Shown here: positions 1-6,533 of the stretch, in pieces
How positions within the stretch are numbered: position 1 is the stretch's first letter
How the letters are laid out: each line of letters begins with the position of its first letter
Source of the DNA: Ignavibacteria bacterium
Lineage (GTDB): Bacteria > Bacteroidota > Ignavibacteria > Kapaibacteriales > UBA4661
DNA length: 14,021 nucleotides
Direction: 5' to 3'
NCBI GenBank assembly: GCA_013298375.1
Contig: JAAFHM010000075.1
Span: forward strand, 1-14,021
The notes under the pieces: generated by a model
The model's input: the letters and a program-made list of their open reading frames with translations, nothing else
Database searches by the model: none
What the model was told of the DNA's origin: nothing
Made by a program: the position numbers and the translations under genes

Positions 1-170
1 ACATGGGCGATTAGCGCATTCTATTACCGCATTTGGACTTCTTGAACTTCAACATTCTTTGCTTAATTCACAGCACTTCAGACAAGTCCTCATCTGCTTT
101 CTTGGGCTTTTGTCGTGTACATAGGTTGGCAATATGCTCAAAAGCGTTCGGTGTTGCCTGCTTGTTGCCT
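1..170. other. Non-coding left edge
   Basis: No gene is supported here. Short open frames exist on both strands but have no family-like composition. On the minus strand a reading frame immediately after the membrane-protein stop stays open for about 35 codons, to a TGA at 68-70. It lacks a start codon and is treated as a possible frameshifted tail in the findings. No hairpin with a T-run was seen for the gene ending at 171. Confidence 0.5.
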
Positions 171-1577
171 TTATTTTGCTACTCGCTCGGTGGGCACAAA
201 ATAAAACGGAATAAAATATTCCGATTTTTTGCCGAATTTTCGCACGGTAAGCAGATTCTTTCCCGGTCGTAAGCCATTGGTGGGAATGTACGTGAGTAGC
301 CCGGGAATGCTTGTTTGCGGATGCTTGTGGAAAAAATAATCCAGCGATGTGAGGAGCGAATCATTGAGCGATACGGTGTAAATACCGGATAATCCCTTGA
401 GGGCGAGTTGCCGTGTGGAATCGGTTGTTTCTACGGAATTAGGAAGATACAATCCTTCCTTGTGAAACCCTTGAAAACCTTGACCAATTCCGGCTTTGAT
501 GCTGTCATTATCAGTAGCTCGATACGGCAAAAACAAGCGAATATACGGATCGCTGACAATATCAGATTGAATACTGGGGAAACGCAAAAGTAATCGGTCA
601 ATCGTGTTACCTTGCTGCTGGCGAAAATTCTCGTAATAGGCGGCTTCAATACTGAGCGAGGAATCGTTTTGCGAAAAGAAAATATGCCGACTGTAACCAA
701 AGAAAAGCTCTGCCGAGGGGGCTATCATCACACACGCAACAAATACATAAAGAACCGTGTAGATTTTCCCCCGTGCAACATTGCTTCTGAGGGTAAACAT
801 CAGCGAATTGTATAAGCGTCCAAGCGAGATAATAAGGGTGTAATGAATCACAGGAGAAAGCAGGCGACGCAGACGCGGCGAGTCCAGATGCGGCTTTCGG
901 AGGAGGATACTGTTTATCGCCCCGATAAGTAACAACGGTAATAGGGCAATACAAAAAAAGCAGATATTCCAAATAATGGTGGGAATTTGAGGAAAGATAA
1001 AATTTAGAGAGAAAATGAAAATCCCTGAGATACCGTAAAGAAAAGAGCTGCCTAGAATCAGCAAAAGAATCAAAAAGGTAAAGCCAAAAATCATACGGCA
1101 AATGTCATCCACACTTTTGGCGGTTGCCGTCAGGGAACGGATTTTGGTTCGATAGACATCGTTGAATAGCTTAGAATAGGGGAGTTTTTCCCAAATAATT
1201 TCCTGCGGAAACACGGAAGCCAATCCCAGTAAGCCCACCCAATAACCACGCAACAAAAAATGCCCACCGAGATTGAAAATCAATAAATACGACATCCCTT
1301 TTGCAAAACTGAGCGCAATGAGAATAAGATTACCGCTTGTTTGCAGAATGGCATTTTCCATAGCCACTTGAATCAAGCCCGGAAGCTGAAAAAGCGAGAA
1401 AAACACTGCGCCGGAAATGAGCAGTTCCAGTTCCCAATTTCGGCTGCTGAGAGTTTCCTGAGCGATAGATTCGGCTTGATTGGCTGATGAATCCGGCGAG
1501 GCTTGTGGTGATGTTTCTTGTGTTGAAACGTGTGTTAGAGCGGCATCTGAGGGCAGTTCCGGTTTGTTAAGATTCAT
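171..1577 (-). CDS. Multipass membrane protein of unknown function
   Basis: This is a 468-residue integral membrane protein that I cannot assign to a named family. I chose the ATG at 1577 (MNLNKPELPSD) because the only longer option begins at a TTG codon 8 residues upstream. The first ~45 residues are polar and rich in Ser, Gln and Glu, likely cytoplasmic and disordered. The motif RNWELELLISGAVFF then leads into the first hydrophobic helix (about 52-72). Further hydrophobic segments lie near 83-103, 162-185, 200-222 and 272-292. The last ~170 residues are soluble-looking and follow a helix ending in AELFFGYSRH, so they may form an extramembrane domain. The WELELLISG start resembles uncharacterised membrane proteins I recall from Bacteroidota. 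The gene stands alone, transcribed away from the toxin-antitoxin pair. Coding status is well supported by length and hydrophobicity pattern; function is unknown. Confidence 0.85.
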   Translation of the reverse strand: MNLNKPELPSDAALTHVSTQETSPQASPDSSANQAESIAQETLSSRNWELELLISGAVFFSLFQLPGLIQVAMENAILQTSGNLILIALSFAKGMSYLLIFNLGGHFLLRGYWVGLLGLASVFPQEIIWEKLPYSKLFNDVYRTKIRSLTATAKSVDDICRMIFGFTFLILLLILGSSFLYGISGIFIFSLNFIFPQIPTIIWNICFFCIALLPLLLIGAINSILLRKPHLDSPRLRRLLSPVIHYTLIISLGRLYNSLMFTLRSNVARGKIYTVLYVFVACVMIAPSAELFFGYSRHIFFSQNDSSLSIEAAYYENFRQQQGNTIDRLLLRFPSIQSDIVSDPYIRLFLPYRATDNDSIKAGIGQGFQGFHKEGLYLPNSVETTDSTRQLALKGLSGIYTVSLNDSLLTSLDYFFHKHPQTSIPGLLTYIPTNGLRPGKNLLTVRKFGKKSEYFIPFYFVPTERVAK

Positions 1578-1905
1578 AGATTTGTGAAAAATGGTCGCCA
1601 ATGTGGTGAAAGAAACGCAGGAAGATAGGGGATTTTTGTGGTAAAATCAAGAGTGATGCGCTTTTTGTGCAGGTTCGTGGGAAAATGCTTAAAAGCCTTG
1701 ATAATGGCAGGATTGAGTAGTGGAAGGGGCAACAAGATCCTTTGCTTGAAATACTGAGAAAGCTGAAACGGCGGTTTGGTCAGTGAATTTGCCCAATTAC
1801 GAAAAGGCATATTTTTCTCAACACCATCAAAACAAAGGTCTTGTGAAACTCAAGCAAAAACACTACTTTTGGAAGACACAATAGCACCCACTATTTTTTT
1901 GAACG
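1578..1905. other. Intergenic region between divergent genes
   Basis: This 328-base AT-rich stretch separates the membrane-protein gene (leftward) from the toxin-antitoxin pair (rightward). A 78-codon minus-strand frame crosses it but has no family-like features and overlaps the start of the membrane-protein gene, so I do not call it. The only signal I can support is the promoter-like sequence at 1841-1871 serving the toxin-antitoxin operon. No promoter matching the same consensus was found for the leftward gene. Confidence 0.55.
1841..1871 (+). promoter_or_regulatory. Bacteroidota-type promoter for toxin-antitoxin operon
   Basis: TACTTTTG at 1864-1871 is an exact match to the Bacteroidota -7 consensus TAnnTTTG. 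A TTG at 1841-1843 sits 20 nt upstream, within the usual 19-21 nt spacing of the -33 element. The predicted transcription start is near 1878, giving a 5' leader of about 28 nt before the antitoxin ATG at 1906. The match is visible in sequence; use as a promoter is inferred. Confidence 0.45.
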
Positions 1906-2136
1906 ATGACCAAAGAAACTATTCTTGAGCGGACGCTGACCGCTATCCATCAGCTACCTCTGGACAAAGCGCAGGAGATTTCTGACTTCGCTGATGCCCT
2001 TTTTATGCGTTACGAAGAATCTCAATTAACGCAAGGACTTCCAAAAATCATTGCCGACAGCCGCGCCTTTAATTTTTTGAACGAAGAAGAAGAATTATAC
2101 TCATTAGCCGACGTAAAAGAAGTGTATCATGCGTAA
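1906..2136 (+). CDS. Antitoxin of PemK/MazF-type module
   Basis: This 76-residue acidic protein is the probable antitoxin for the toxin encoded immediately downstream. The segment IHQLPLDKAQEISDFADALF (about residues 14-33) is a predicted helix of the LPxxKxxEVxDF type. That pattern is common in DUF2281/VapB-like antitoxins. The C-terminal part carries SRAFNFLNEEEELYSLADVK, an acidic, flexible segment of the sort that wraps around and blocks a MazF-fold toxin. No classical AbrB or ribbon-helix-helix DNA-binding signature is obvious, so autoregulation is possible but not shown. The stop codon overlaps the toxin start by 8 nt, indicating translational coupling. The assignment rests on operon structure and the general look of the protein rather than a strong domain match. 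Confidence 0.75.
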   Translation: MTKETILERTLTAIHQLPLDKAQEISDFADALFMRYEESQLTQGLPKIIADSRAFNFLNEEEELYSLADVKEVYHA

Positions 2137-2449
2137 AGGCGAGATTATCCTCATCACGTTTCCTTTCACCGACCTCAGCGGTAGCAAACTCAGACCTGCC
2201 GCCGTGCTTGCAAGTTCCAACCTTGACATTACCGTTTGCTTTATCACAACACAAATTGCCTCGCAGGAAGTAACGGATGTTGCTCTACAACCGAGCACTG
2301 GCAACGGGCTAAAAAAGCCATCGCTCATCCGCACAAGTAAAATTGCCACATTGGACAAGTCTTTAGCCAAAGGGCTGCTGGGGAATCTCACCCAAGTTGA
2401 TATTACAGCCTTGAACAAGAGCCTCAAAATTCTCTTGCAATTATCGTGA
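2129..2449 (+). CDS. PemK/MazF-family toxin (probable mRNA interferase)
   Basis: This 106-residue protein fits the PemK/MazF (CcdB-fold) family in length and motifs. Proteins of this family typically cleave single-stranded mRNA at short recognition sequences and halt growth when the labile antitoxin is lost. The N-terminus RKGEIILITFPFTD followed by GSKLRPAAVL (residues 2-27) is the hallmark beta-strand/loop region with the conserved Arg-Pro. ITTQ at 39-42 and KPSLIRTSKIATLD at 63-76 match the later conserved blocks, the latter usually containing the basic and Ser/Thr residues near the active site. Its start ATG lies inside the last codons of the antitoxin gene. The 3' end is only 10 nt from the stop of the convergent GlxA-type regulator, with no clear terminator between. 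Cleavage specificity cannot be read from sequence. Confidence 0.9.
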   Translation: MRKGEIILITFPFTDLSGSKLRPAAVLASSNLDITVCFITTQIASQEVTDVALQPSTGNGLKKPSLIRTSKIATLDKSLAKGLLGNLTQVDITALNKSLKILLQLS

Positions 2450-2459
2450 GTGAACGTCT

Positions 2460-3449
2460 TCAAGCCACCTGCAACGCCGCCCCCTGCTTATTGTACTTAT
2501 TCCGATACTCAATTGGCGTAAGCCCCGTGATTTTTTTGAACACATCCCGAAATGCCTTTGTGTCGGTATAACCCACATCGAACATAACTTCGGTGATGTT
2601 TTTGCGACTCGACTCAAAACTCCGTTTTGCCGCTTCAATCCTCACGCGCTGGATGTATTCAATCACTGAATTATTGGTTGCTTTTTTGAAGCGTCGTTCA
2701 AAATTTCTTCGCCCAACGGCAACGAATCCCGATAACTCTTCAACCGTGATTTTGTCATGAATATTCTCCTCAATAAACTCCTGCGCTCGTCGTATTTCCT
2801 CGTCTCCATGCCCCTTTTGCCCCTGAAACATCATAAATGCTGATTGGCTCTGGCGGTCAATATCCACCGCAAAATACTTCGAGGCGAGGATTGCCGTTGC
2901 GCGGTCGGTATATTTTTCCAATAAATAGAGGAGCAAATTCCAGTACGAATGCGCCCCGCCGCTTGAATACAAGCGCTCTTCTTCCGTGATAATACTCCCA
3001 TCGACAAGTTCAACATTCGGGAATCGCTCTCGAAATTCGTTGGCAAAACCCCAATGTGTGGAGCATTTTTTACCGTCCAGTAACCCCGTTTCTGCCAGCA
3101 AAAACGCACCAATACAGAGCGACGCAACCTCTGCGCCTTTCCGATGCTGCTCTCGAATCCATGACAGAAGACCGCGATTGAGTTCCAATGCGGTGTTAAG
3201 GTCTCCACTGAGGGCGGGAATGAGAATAAGGTCGGTTTTCTTTACTGCGCTTGTTAGCGCGTCGGTATGCACGGAAAATAAGCCGTCGTTCAGTCGCACT
3301 TCATTCGTCAAGCCTACCAGTCGCACGTGAAATAGTGCGGGTTTGCCGCTTGCTTGCAAAAATTGATTTGCTGCCGTAAAAAGATAACGCGGATCCACAA
3401 TGCTGGCGACAACAGCCGTTTCGGGGATGAGAATGCTGATGTTTTTCAT
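2460..3449 (-). CDS. GlxA-type AraC-family transcriptional regulator
   Basis: This 329-residue regulator joins an N-terminal DJ-1/PfpI-like (class I glutamine amidotransferase-like) domain to a C-terminal AraC DNA-binding domain. I start it at the ATG at 3449 (MKNISILIPE), which begins the first beta-strand of the DJ-1/PfpI fold. An in-frame ATG at 3569 would add 40 residues with no family character. The nucleophile-elbow motif ASLCIGAFLLAETGLLDG places the conserved Cys at about residue 112, followed by CSTHW. This matches the GlxA subfamily. The AraC domain spans about 218-320, with two helix-turn-helix units (ITVEELSGFVAVGRRNFERR and ITEVMFDVGYTDTKAFRDVF) and the ending TGLTPIEYRNKY. The effector is unknown. 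The gene is divergent from the five-gene run starting at 3627, with a 177-nt spacer, so it is the natural candidate regulator of that run. Confidence 0.93.
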   Translation of the reverse strand: MKNISILIPETAVVASIVDPRYLFTAANQFLQASGKPALFHVRLVGLTNEVRLNDGLFSVHTDALTSAVKKTDLILIPALSGDLNTALELNRGLLSWIREQHRKGAEVASLCIGAFLLAETGLLDGKKCSTHWGFANEFRERFPNVELVDGSIITEEERLYSSGGAHSYWNLLLYLLEKYTDRATAILASKYFAVDIDRQSQSAFMMFQGQKGHGDEEIRRAQEFIEENIHDKITVEELSGFVAVGRRNFERRFKKATNNSVIEYIQRVRIEAAKRSFESSRKNITEVMFDVGYTDTKAFRDVFKKITGLTPIEYRNKYNKQGAALQVA

Positions 3450-3574
3450 GGTGCGACTCTCGTAAATATGGGGGGAAAGACATGACGTTGAGATTGCAAA
3501 ATACGCGGATTTTCTGTCGTAATCAACCCCCAATATCGTCGTTTTTGCACCGCGCAGAAGTCTATCCATTCGCG

Positions 3575-3582
3575 TAATTTTG
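3575..3582 (+). promoter_or_regulatory. Possible -7 box upstream of VOC gene run
   Basis: TAATTTTG matches the Bacteroidota -7 consensus TAnnTTTG and lies 44 nt upstream of the ATG at 3627. No TTG is found at the expected 19-21 nt upstream; the nearest, at 3545-3547, is 27 nt away. The assignment is therefore weak. The spacer shared with the divergent regulator gene would be the place for its operator. Confidence 0.28.
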
Positions 3583-3626
3583 TACGGTCAATCAAATACA
3601 ACTATCATTTTCAAGGCAGAACAATC

Positions 3627-4046
3627 ATGGCACACATCAGCACTTATCTCACGTTTAACGGGGATTGCCGCGAGGCAATGACGTTCTACCGCGACGCACT
3701 GGGAGGTGAGATCATGTTCCAAACCATTGGTGAATCACCGCTTTCAGGGCAGATGTCCGCACAAATGAAAGACTGTATTTTGCACTCCACCCTCACTAAA
3801 GGCTCATTAACACTCATGGCTTCGGATATGGTCGGCGAACAAGGTTTGATGAAAGGTAACGCCGTTTCGCTCATGCTCAGGGGCGAAAGCGAGGAGGAAA
3901 TTCGCACATTCTACACCAATCTTTCTCTAGGCGGCGAGGCGACCCACCCGCTTGAAATCACCTTTTGGGGCGCACTCTTTGGTGGATTGACCGACAAATT
4001 TGGAAATCACTGGTTGCTCATCGTTGATAAAAATTCGATGGCGTAA
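3627..4046 (+). CDS. PhnB-like VOC superfamily protein
   Basis: This 139-residue protein belongs to the vicinal-oxygen-chelate (glyoxalase/bleomycin-resistance/dioxygenase) superfamily, PhnB-like branch. The N-terminus HISTYLTFNGDCREAMTFYR (residues 3-22) is the typical first strand and helix, followed by DALGGEI. ILHSTL (about 51-56) and LTDKFGNHWLL (about 121-131) match the paired beta-alpha-beta-beta-beta modules that usually build a metal-binding cavity. Members act as small cytoplasmic enzymes or binding proteins; the substrate is not predictable here. It is the first gene of a same-direction run and the closest to the divergent GlxA-type regulator. A weak AAGG lies about 10 nt before the ATG. 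A second, distinct VOC protein is encoded two genes downstream. Confidence 0.88.
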   Translation: MAHISTYLTFNGDCREAMTFYRDALGGEIMFQTIGESPLSGQMSAQMKDCILHSTLTKGSLTLMASDMVGEQGLMKGNAVSLMLRGESEEEIRTFYTNLSLGGEATHPLEITFWGALFGGLTDKFGNHWLLIVDKNSMA

Positions 4047-4121
4047 AATCTCCTGCCACACTGTTGTCAGTAGAGCTTGGTATCTTGTACTGTATTCTTT
4101 CAATATTTTTTCTCCGACACT

Positions 4122-4511
4122 ATGAAACCTCATTCAACAGCCGCCACAAGCATAGATGACTACATCGCCAGCTTTCCACCAGAAGTCCAAGTATTATTGG
4201 AGGAAGTCCGGCAGACTATTCGCGGAGCCGCACCGGAGGCAACGGAAACCATCAAATACGCCATGCCAACTTTTGTGCTGAACGGAAATTTGGTGTATTT
4301 CGGGGCATTCAAACAACACATCGGATTTTATCCGGTTCCGTCGGGAATTGCAGCATTCAAAAAAGAACTTTCTGCCTACAAAATGGGGAAAGGCTCGATA
4401 CAATTTCCCTTCGACAAGCCGATGCCACTTGACTTGATAACGGAGATTGTGAAATTCAGAGCTACGGAAAATTTTGAACGACAGACAGCGAAAAAAATGA
4501 AGAGTATTTGA
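4122..4511 (+). CDS. DUF1801/YdhG-like protein
   Basis: This 129-residue cytoplasmic protein matches the DUF1801 family, which includes Bacillus subtilis YdhG, described as an iron chaperone (frataxin-like). I use the ATG at 4122 (MKPHSTAATS); the in-frame start at 4077 would add 15 residues unlike the family. Visible hallmarks are IDDYIASFPPEVQ near the N-terminus, APEATETIKYAMPTF (about 37-51), HIGFYP (about 66-71) and GKGSIQFPFDKPMP (about 89-102). The gene lies 75 nt after the first VOC gene and 40 nt before the second, all on the same strand, so cotranscription is likely. In many genomes DUF1801 genes sit beside VOC, DoxX and RibD-C-like genes, as here. A role in iron handling is family-based only and not shown by the sequence. 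Confidence 0.88.
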   Translation: MKPHSTAATSIDDYIASFPPEVQVLLEEVRQTIRGAAPEATETIKYAMPTFVLNGNLVYFGAFKQHIGFYPVPSGIAAFKKELSAYKMGKGSIQFPFDKPMPLDLITEIVKFRATENFERQTAKKMKSI

Positions 4512-4551
4512 GCAATCATTATTTTTATTACACATTCAATATCTACCACAA

Positions 4552-5031
4552 ATGGCTACAACATCCGCACCAACGGTGCAAAAAATCACAACGTTCCTGA
4601 CGTTCAATAATCAGGCTGAAGAGGCGATGAATCTGTATGTTTCGGTGTTCAAAAATGCGAGAATTGTTAGTGTTTCCCGCATGAGTGAGGACGCACCATT
4701 TTTCTCTGGCACGTTTGAAGTTGGCGGGCAAAAGTTTATCGTGATGAATGGCGGAGCGCATTTTTCCTTTGCTCAAGGTATTTCGCTTTTTGTGCATTGC
4801 GAAACACAAGCGGAAGTAGATGAACTCTGGTCAAAACTGATAGAAAATGGCGGTATAGAAGGGCAGTGTGGCTGGCTCACAGATAAATTCGGCGTAACAT
4901 GGCAAATTATTCCGTCAAATTTAAGCGCACTTTTATATCACTCAGACCCCGAAAAAGCACAACGCGCAATGAAGGCAATGCGGCAGATGCGCAAAATTGA
5001 TATTGCAGCATTAGAGCAAGCAACAGCCTAG
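4552..5031 (+). CDS. PhnB/3-dmu-9_3-mt-type VOC protein
   Basis: This 159-residue protein is a VOC-superfamily member of the branch annotated 3-demethylubiquinone-9 3-methyltransferase-like (PhnB-related). That name is historical, and methyltransferase activity is not implied. Family blocks are clear: TFLTFNNQAEEAMNLYVSVF (about 13-32), FIVMNGGAHFSFAQGISLFV (about 62-81), and CGWLTDKFGVTWQIIPSNLS (about 105-124). The C-terminal helix SDPEKAQRAMKAMRQMRKID is also typical. Length fits the family. It differs in sequence and subfamily from the VOC protein at 3627, so it is not a recent tandem duplicate. It sits 51 nt before the DoxX-like gene. Substrate unknown; the likely fold is a metal-binding dimer in the cytoplasm. 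Confidence 0.92.
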   Translation: MATTSAPTVQKITTFLTFNNQAEEAMNLYVSVFKNARIVSVSRMSEDAPFFSGTFEVGGQKFIVMNGGAHFSFAQGISLFVHCETQAEVDELWSKLIENGGIEGQCGWLTDKFGVTWQIIPSNLSALLYHSDPEKAQRAMKAMRQMRKIDIAALEQATA

Positions 5032-5082
5032 AAATCACTCATGAATTCTCCCAAAACTTTTACCCTTAATTGCAAACCCCCA

Positions 5083-5472
5083 ATGAACACAAAAACACTC
5101 ACCATCGTTTACTGGCTCACAACCGGTATTATTTTTCTCTTTGAAGGCGTTCTGCCCGCGCTCACATCGCACACACAATTGGCAATAGATGGCATCAAGC
5201 ATCTGGGCTATCCCGATTATTTCCGCACGTTACTTATGGTTTTCAAGGTCACGGGTGCGCTGGTACTGATTATTCCTGCCTTCAAGGGACGCTATAAGGA
5301 ATGGGCATACGCGGGATTTGGTATTACGATGCTCTCCGCTACGGTATCGCATACAGTTGTGGACGGGCTTGGTGGGCAGACGGCTTTCCCGTTGGTCGTT
5401 TTTGGAATACTCGTTGTTTCGTATTTGTGCTATCACAAGCTCAATTCTTTTCCAACACAATCCAATAATTGA
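5083..5472 (+). CDS. DoxX-like integral membrane protein
   Basis: This 129-residue inner-membrane protein resembles the DoxX-like family. Four hydrophobic helices are visible at about 6-26 (IVYWLTTGIIFLFEG), 46-65, 70-90 and 97-115. Between the first two lies HLGYPDYFRTLLMVFKVTGA, whose GYP.Y pattern and KxxG are typical of DoxX-like proteins. I chose the ATG at 5083 because it opens directly into the first helix. The ATG at 5041 would add a 14-residue polar extension (MNSPKTFTLNCKPP) and cannot be excluded. DoxX-like proteins have been linked to quinone or redox functions and stress resistance, but no activity can be read here. The stop at 5470-5472 is 5 nt before the ATG of the RibD-C-like gene, which strongly suggests a shared transcript. 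Confidence 0.85.
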   Translation: MNTKTLTIVYWLTTGIIFLFEGVLPALTSHTQLAIDGIKHLGYPDYFRTLLMVFKVTGALVLIIPAFKGRYKEWAYAGFGITMLSATVSHTVVDGLGGQTAFPLVVFGILVVSYLCYHKLNSFPTQSNN

Positions 5473-5477
5473 ACACC

Positions 5478-6044
5478 ATGAGAACGCTAAAATTACAAAC
5501 CCAAATGTCCATTGATGGCTTCATTGCTGGCGCGAACGGCGAAATGGATTGGATGACGTTTCATTGGGACGACGCGCTGAAACAGTACGTTTCTGATGTG
5601 ACCGAATCCGTTGGTACTATCATTCTTGGGCGCAATTTGGCACAAGGATTCATTCCGCATTGGGCTGCTGTTGCCGCCAATCCTGACGACCCCGACGTTC
5701 TTGCCGGCAGAAAATTCAGCGAAACACCAAAAGTAGTTTTTTCCAAAACACTAACAAAATCGGAATGGGCGAATACTACGCTTGCAACAGGGGATATTGT
5801 CGAAGAAATCACCGCATTAAAGCAGCAATCCGGCGGGGACATCATTGCCTACGGCGGCTCTACATTCGTCTCTAATCTCATTAAAAACAATTTGATTGAC
5901 GAATATCACCTGTTTGTGAATCCAACTGCTATCGGGCGTGGAATGCCGATATTTGCTGGGCTTGCGGCGAATCTCAACCTGAAACTTGTGAACGCAACGG
6001 CATTTGATTGTGGAATCGTGGTGCTGTGCTACAAGCCACAGTAA
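5478..6044 (+). CDS. RibD-C/dihydrofolate reductase-family protein
   Basis: This 188-residue protein belongs to the RibD C-terminal domain family, which has the dihydrofolate-reductase fold. Members are NAD(P)H-dependent reductases; stand-alone versions like this are mostly uncharacterised and are not true FolA. Visible blocks are LKLQTQMSIDGFIAGANGEM near the N-terminus, GTIILGRNLAQGF (about 47-59), the nucleotide-binding GGDIIAYGGSTFVSNLI, and IDEYHLFVNPTAIGRGMPIF in the second half. The terminus is FDCGIVVLCYKPQ. I use the ATG at 5478; a TTG three codons upstream is an alternative. It is the last gene of the run and is followed by a strong terminator. A degraded relative of its 3' end appears about 430 nt downstream (see the pseudogene entry). 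Confidence 0.9.
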   Translation: MRTLKLQTQMSIDGFIAGANGEMDWMTFHWDDALKQYVSDVTESVGTIILGRNLAQGFIPHWAAVAANPDDPDVLAGRKFSETPKVVFSKTLTKSEWANTTLATGDIVEEITALKQQSGGDIIAYGGSTFVSNLIKNNLIDEYHLFVNPTAIGRGMPIFAGLAANLNLKLVNATAFDCGIVVLCYKPQ

Positions 6045-6068
6045 AATTTTTGCCCACCTTTACAGACA

Positions 6069-6111
6069 AAAAGCCCTGTATGCAAGATAGTATCTTGTTT
6101 ACAGGGCTTTT
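6069..6111. terminator. Strong, probably bidirectional rho-independent terminator
   Basis: AAAAGCCCTGTA (6069-6080) pairs perfectly with TACAGGGCTTTT (6100-6111). Inside, CAAGA (6083-6087) pairs with TCTTG (6093-6097) around a 5-nt loop, extending the hairpin. The right arm ends in TTTT followed by ACTTTTT for rightward transcripts, and the A-run on the left gives a U-run for leftward ones. It lies 25 nt after the RibD-C-like stop and 47 nt beyond the stop of the convergent 62-residue membrane-protein gene, so it can serve both. Confidence 0.85.
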
Positions 6112-6157
6112 ACTTTTTGGAGGTAATGCACAAAAGACCACTTGACAAGCCTTGTCG

Positions 6158-6346
6158 TCATTGAAGAATTTTGCGTGAACGTTTAAGAAACACGAGGCTC
6201 AAAAATGCACATCCGATGCCAATACCTTTCAGCAGCCCATGGCTAAAATCATTCAATACAATATGATCTCGCAAAATATAGTTCATACTCATAAACATCA
6301 TTCCAACAAAGAACAATGCTGCATATTGAATTGGTATGCGCTTCAT
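6158..6346 (-). CDS. Small two-helix membrane protein
   Basis: This 62-residue protein has a start and composition typical of a real small membrane protein: MKRIPIQYAALFFVGMMFMS opens with a positive cluster and a hydrophobic helix (about 7-25). The segment RDHIVLNDFSHG follows, with a conserved-looking Asp-Phe before a second helix (GLLKGIGIGCAFLSLVFL, about 37-54). The tail KRSRKILQ is basic, consistent with both ends in the cytoplasm. I recall similar uncharacterised two-helix proteins from Bacteroidota, with an aromatic/acidic loop and a GxGIG second helix, but cannot name a family. It converges on the RibD-C-like gene and shares the bidirectional terminator at 6069-6111. Function unknown. 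Confidence 0.68.
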   Translation of the reverse strand: MKRIPIQYAALFFVGMMFMSMNYILRDHIVLNDFSHGLLKGIGIGCAFLSLVFLKRSRKILQ

Positions 6347-6404
6347 AACTGTACTCGTAATGGTTGTGTAAAAGACTATTCACTCGCTTTTACGCTGATT
6401 TACG

Positions 6405-6470
6405 GGTATTGTTTCACGTCTTCAAAACCAGTTTCAGGTCTGTGGAATCGTGTATTGTGTTACAAACTTC
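6405..6470 (+). pseudogene. Decayed 3' end of a RibD-C-like gene (tentative)
   Basis: TGTGGAATCGTG at 6441-6452 is an exact 12-base copy of 6009-6020, the codons for CGIV near the end of the intact RibD-C-like gene. The bases that follow (TATTGTGTTACAAA) align to the codons for LCYK with one gap. Upstream, GTCTTCAAAACCAGTTTC reads VFKTSF, which fits the V..KTF pattern that usually precedes this motif in the family. Joining the pieces needs two frameshifts. A terminator hairpin with a similar stem follows at nearly the same distance as in the intact gene. No upstream part of such a gene is recognisable, so this is at most a truncated, non-functional remnant; chance similarity cannot be excluded. 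Confidence 0.3.
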
Positions 6471-6492
6471 AATGCATCTGTTTCCACTCAGC

Positions 6493-6533
6493 AAAAGCCT
6501 GTATTTCGGACTGAAGGCGGCGTATAGGCTTTT
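6493..6533. terminator. Terminator-like hairpin in intergenic region
   Basis: AAAAGCCTGTA (6493-6503) pairs with TATAGGCTTTT (6523-6533) over 11 positions with one G-U pair, around a 19-nt loop, followed by another T. The stem resembles that of the terminator at 6069-6111 (AAAAGCCCTGTA/TACAGGGCTTTT). No intact gene ends just upstream on the plus strand, which fits a leftover terminator of the decayed gene at 6405-6470. Confidence 0.55.

Noticed and set aside
1574..1810. 78-codon minus-strand open frame upstream of the membrane-protein gene
   Set aside because: It overlaps the start of the membrane-protein gene in another frame, has no hydrophobic or motif pattern, and lies in AT-rich spacer DNA.
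2416..2437. CAAGAG/CTCTTG inverted repeat at the end of the toxin gene
   Set aside because: The stem is only 6 bp, lies inside coding sequence and has no T-run, so it is not a credible terminator.
3450..3569. 40-residue N-terminal extension of the GlxA-type regulator
   Set aside because: The extension has no family character, while MKNISILIPE begins exactly where the DJ-1/PfpI-like fold starts; the longer start would also use up most of the regulatory spacer.
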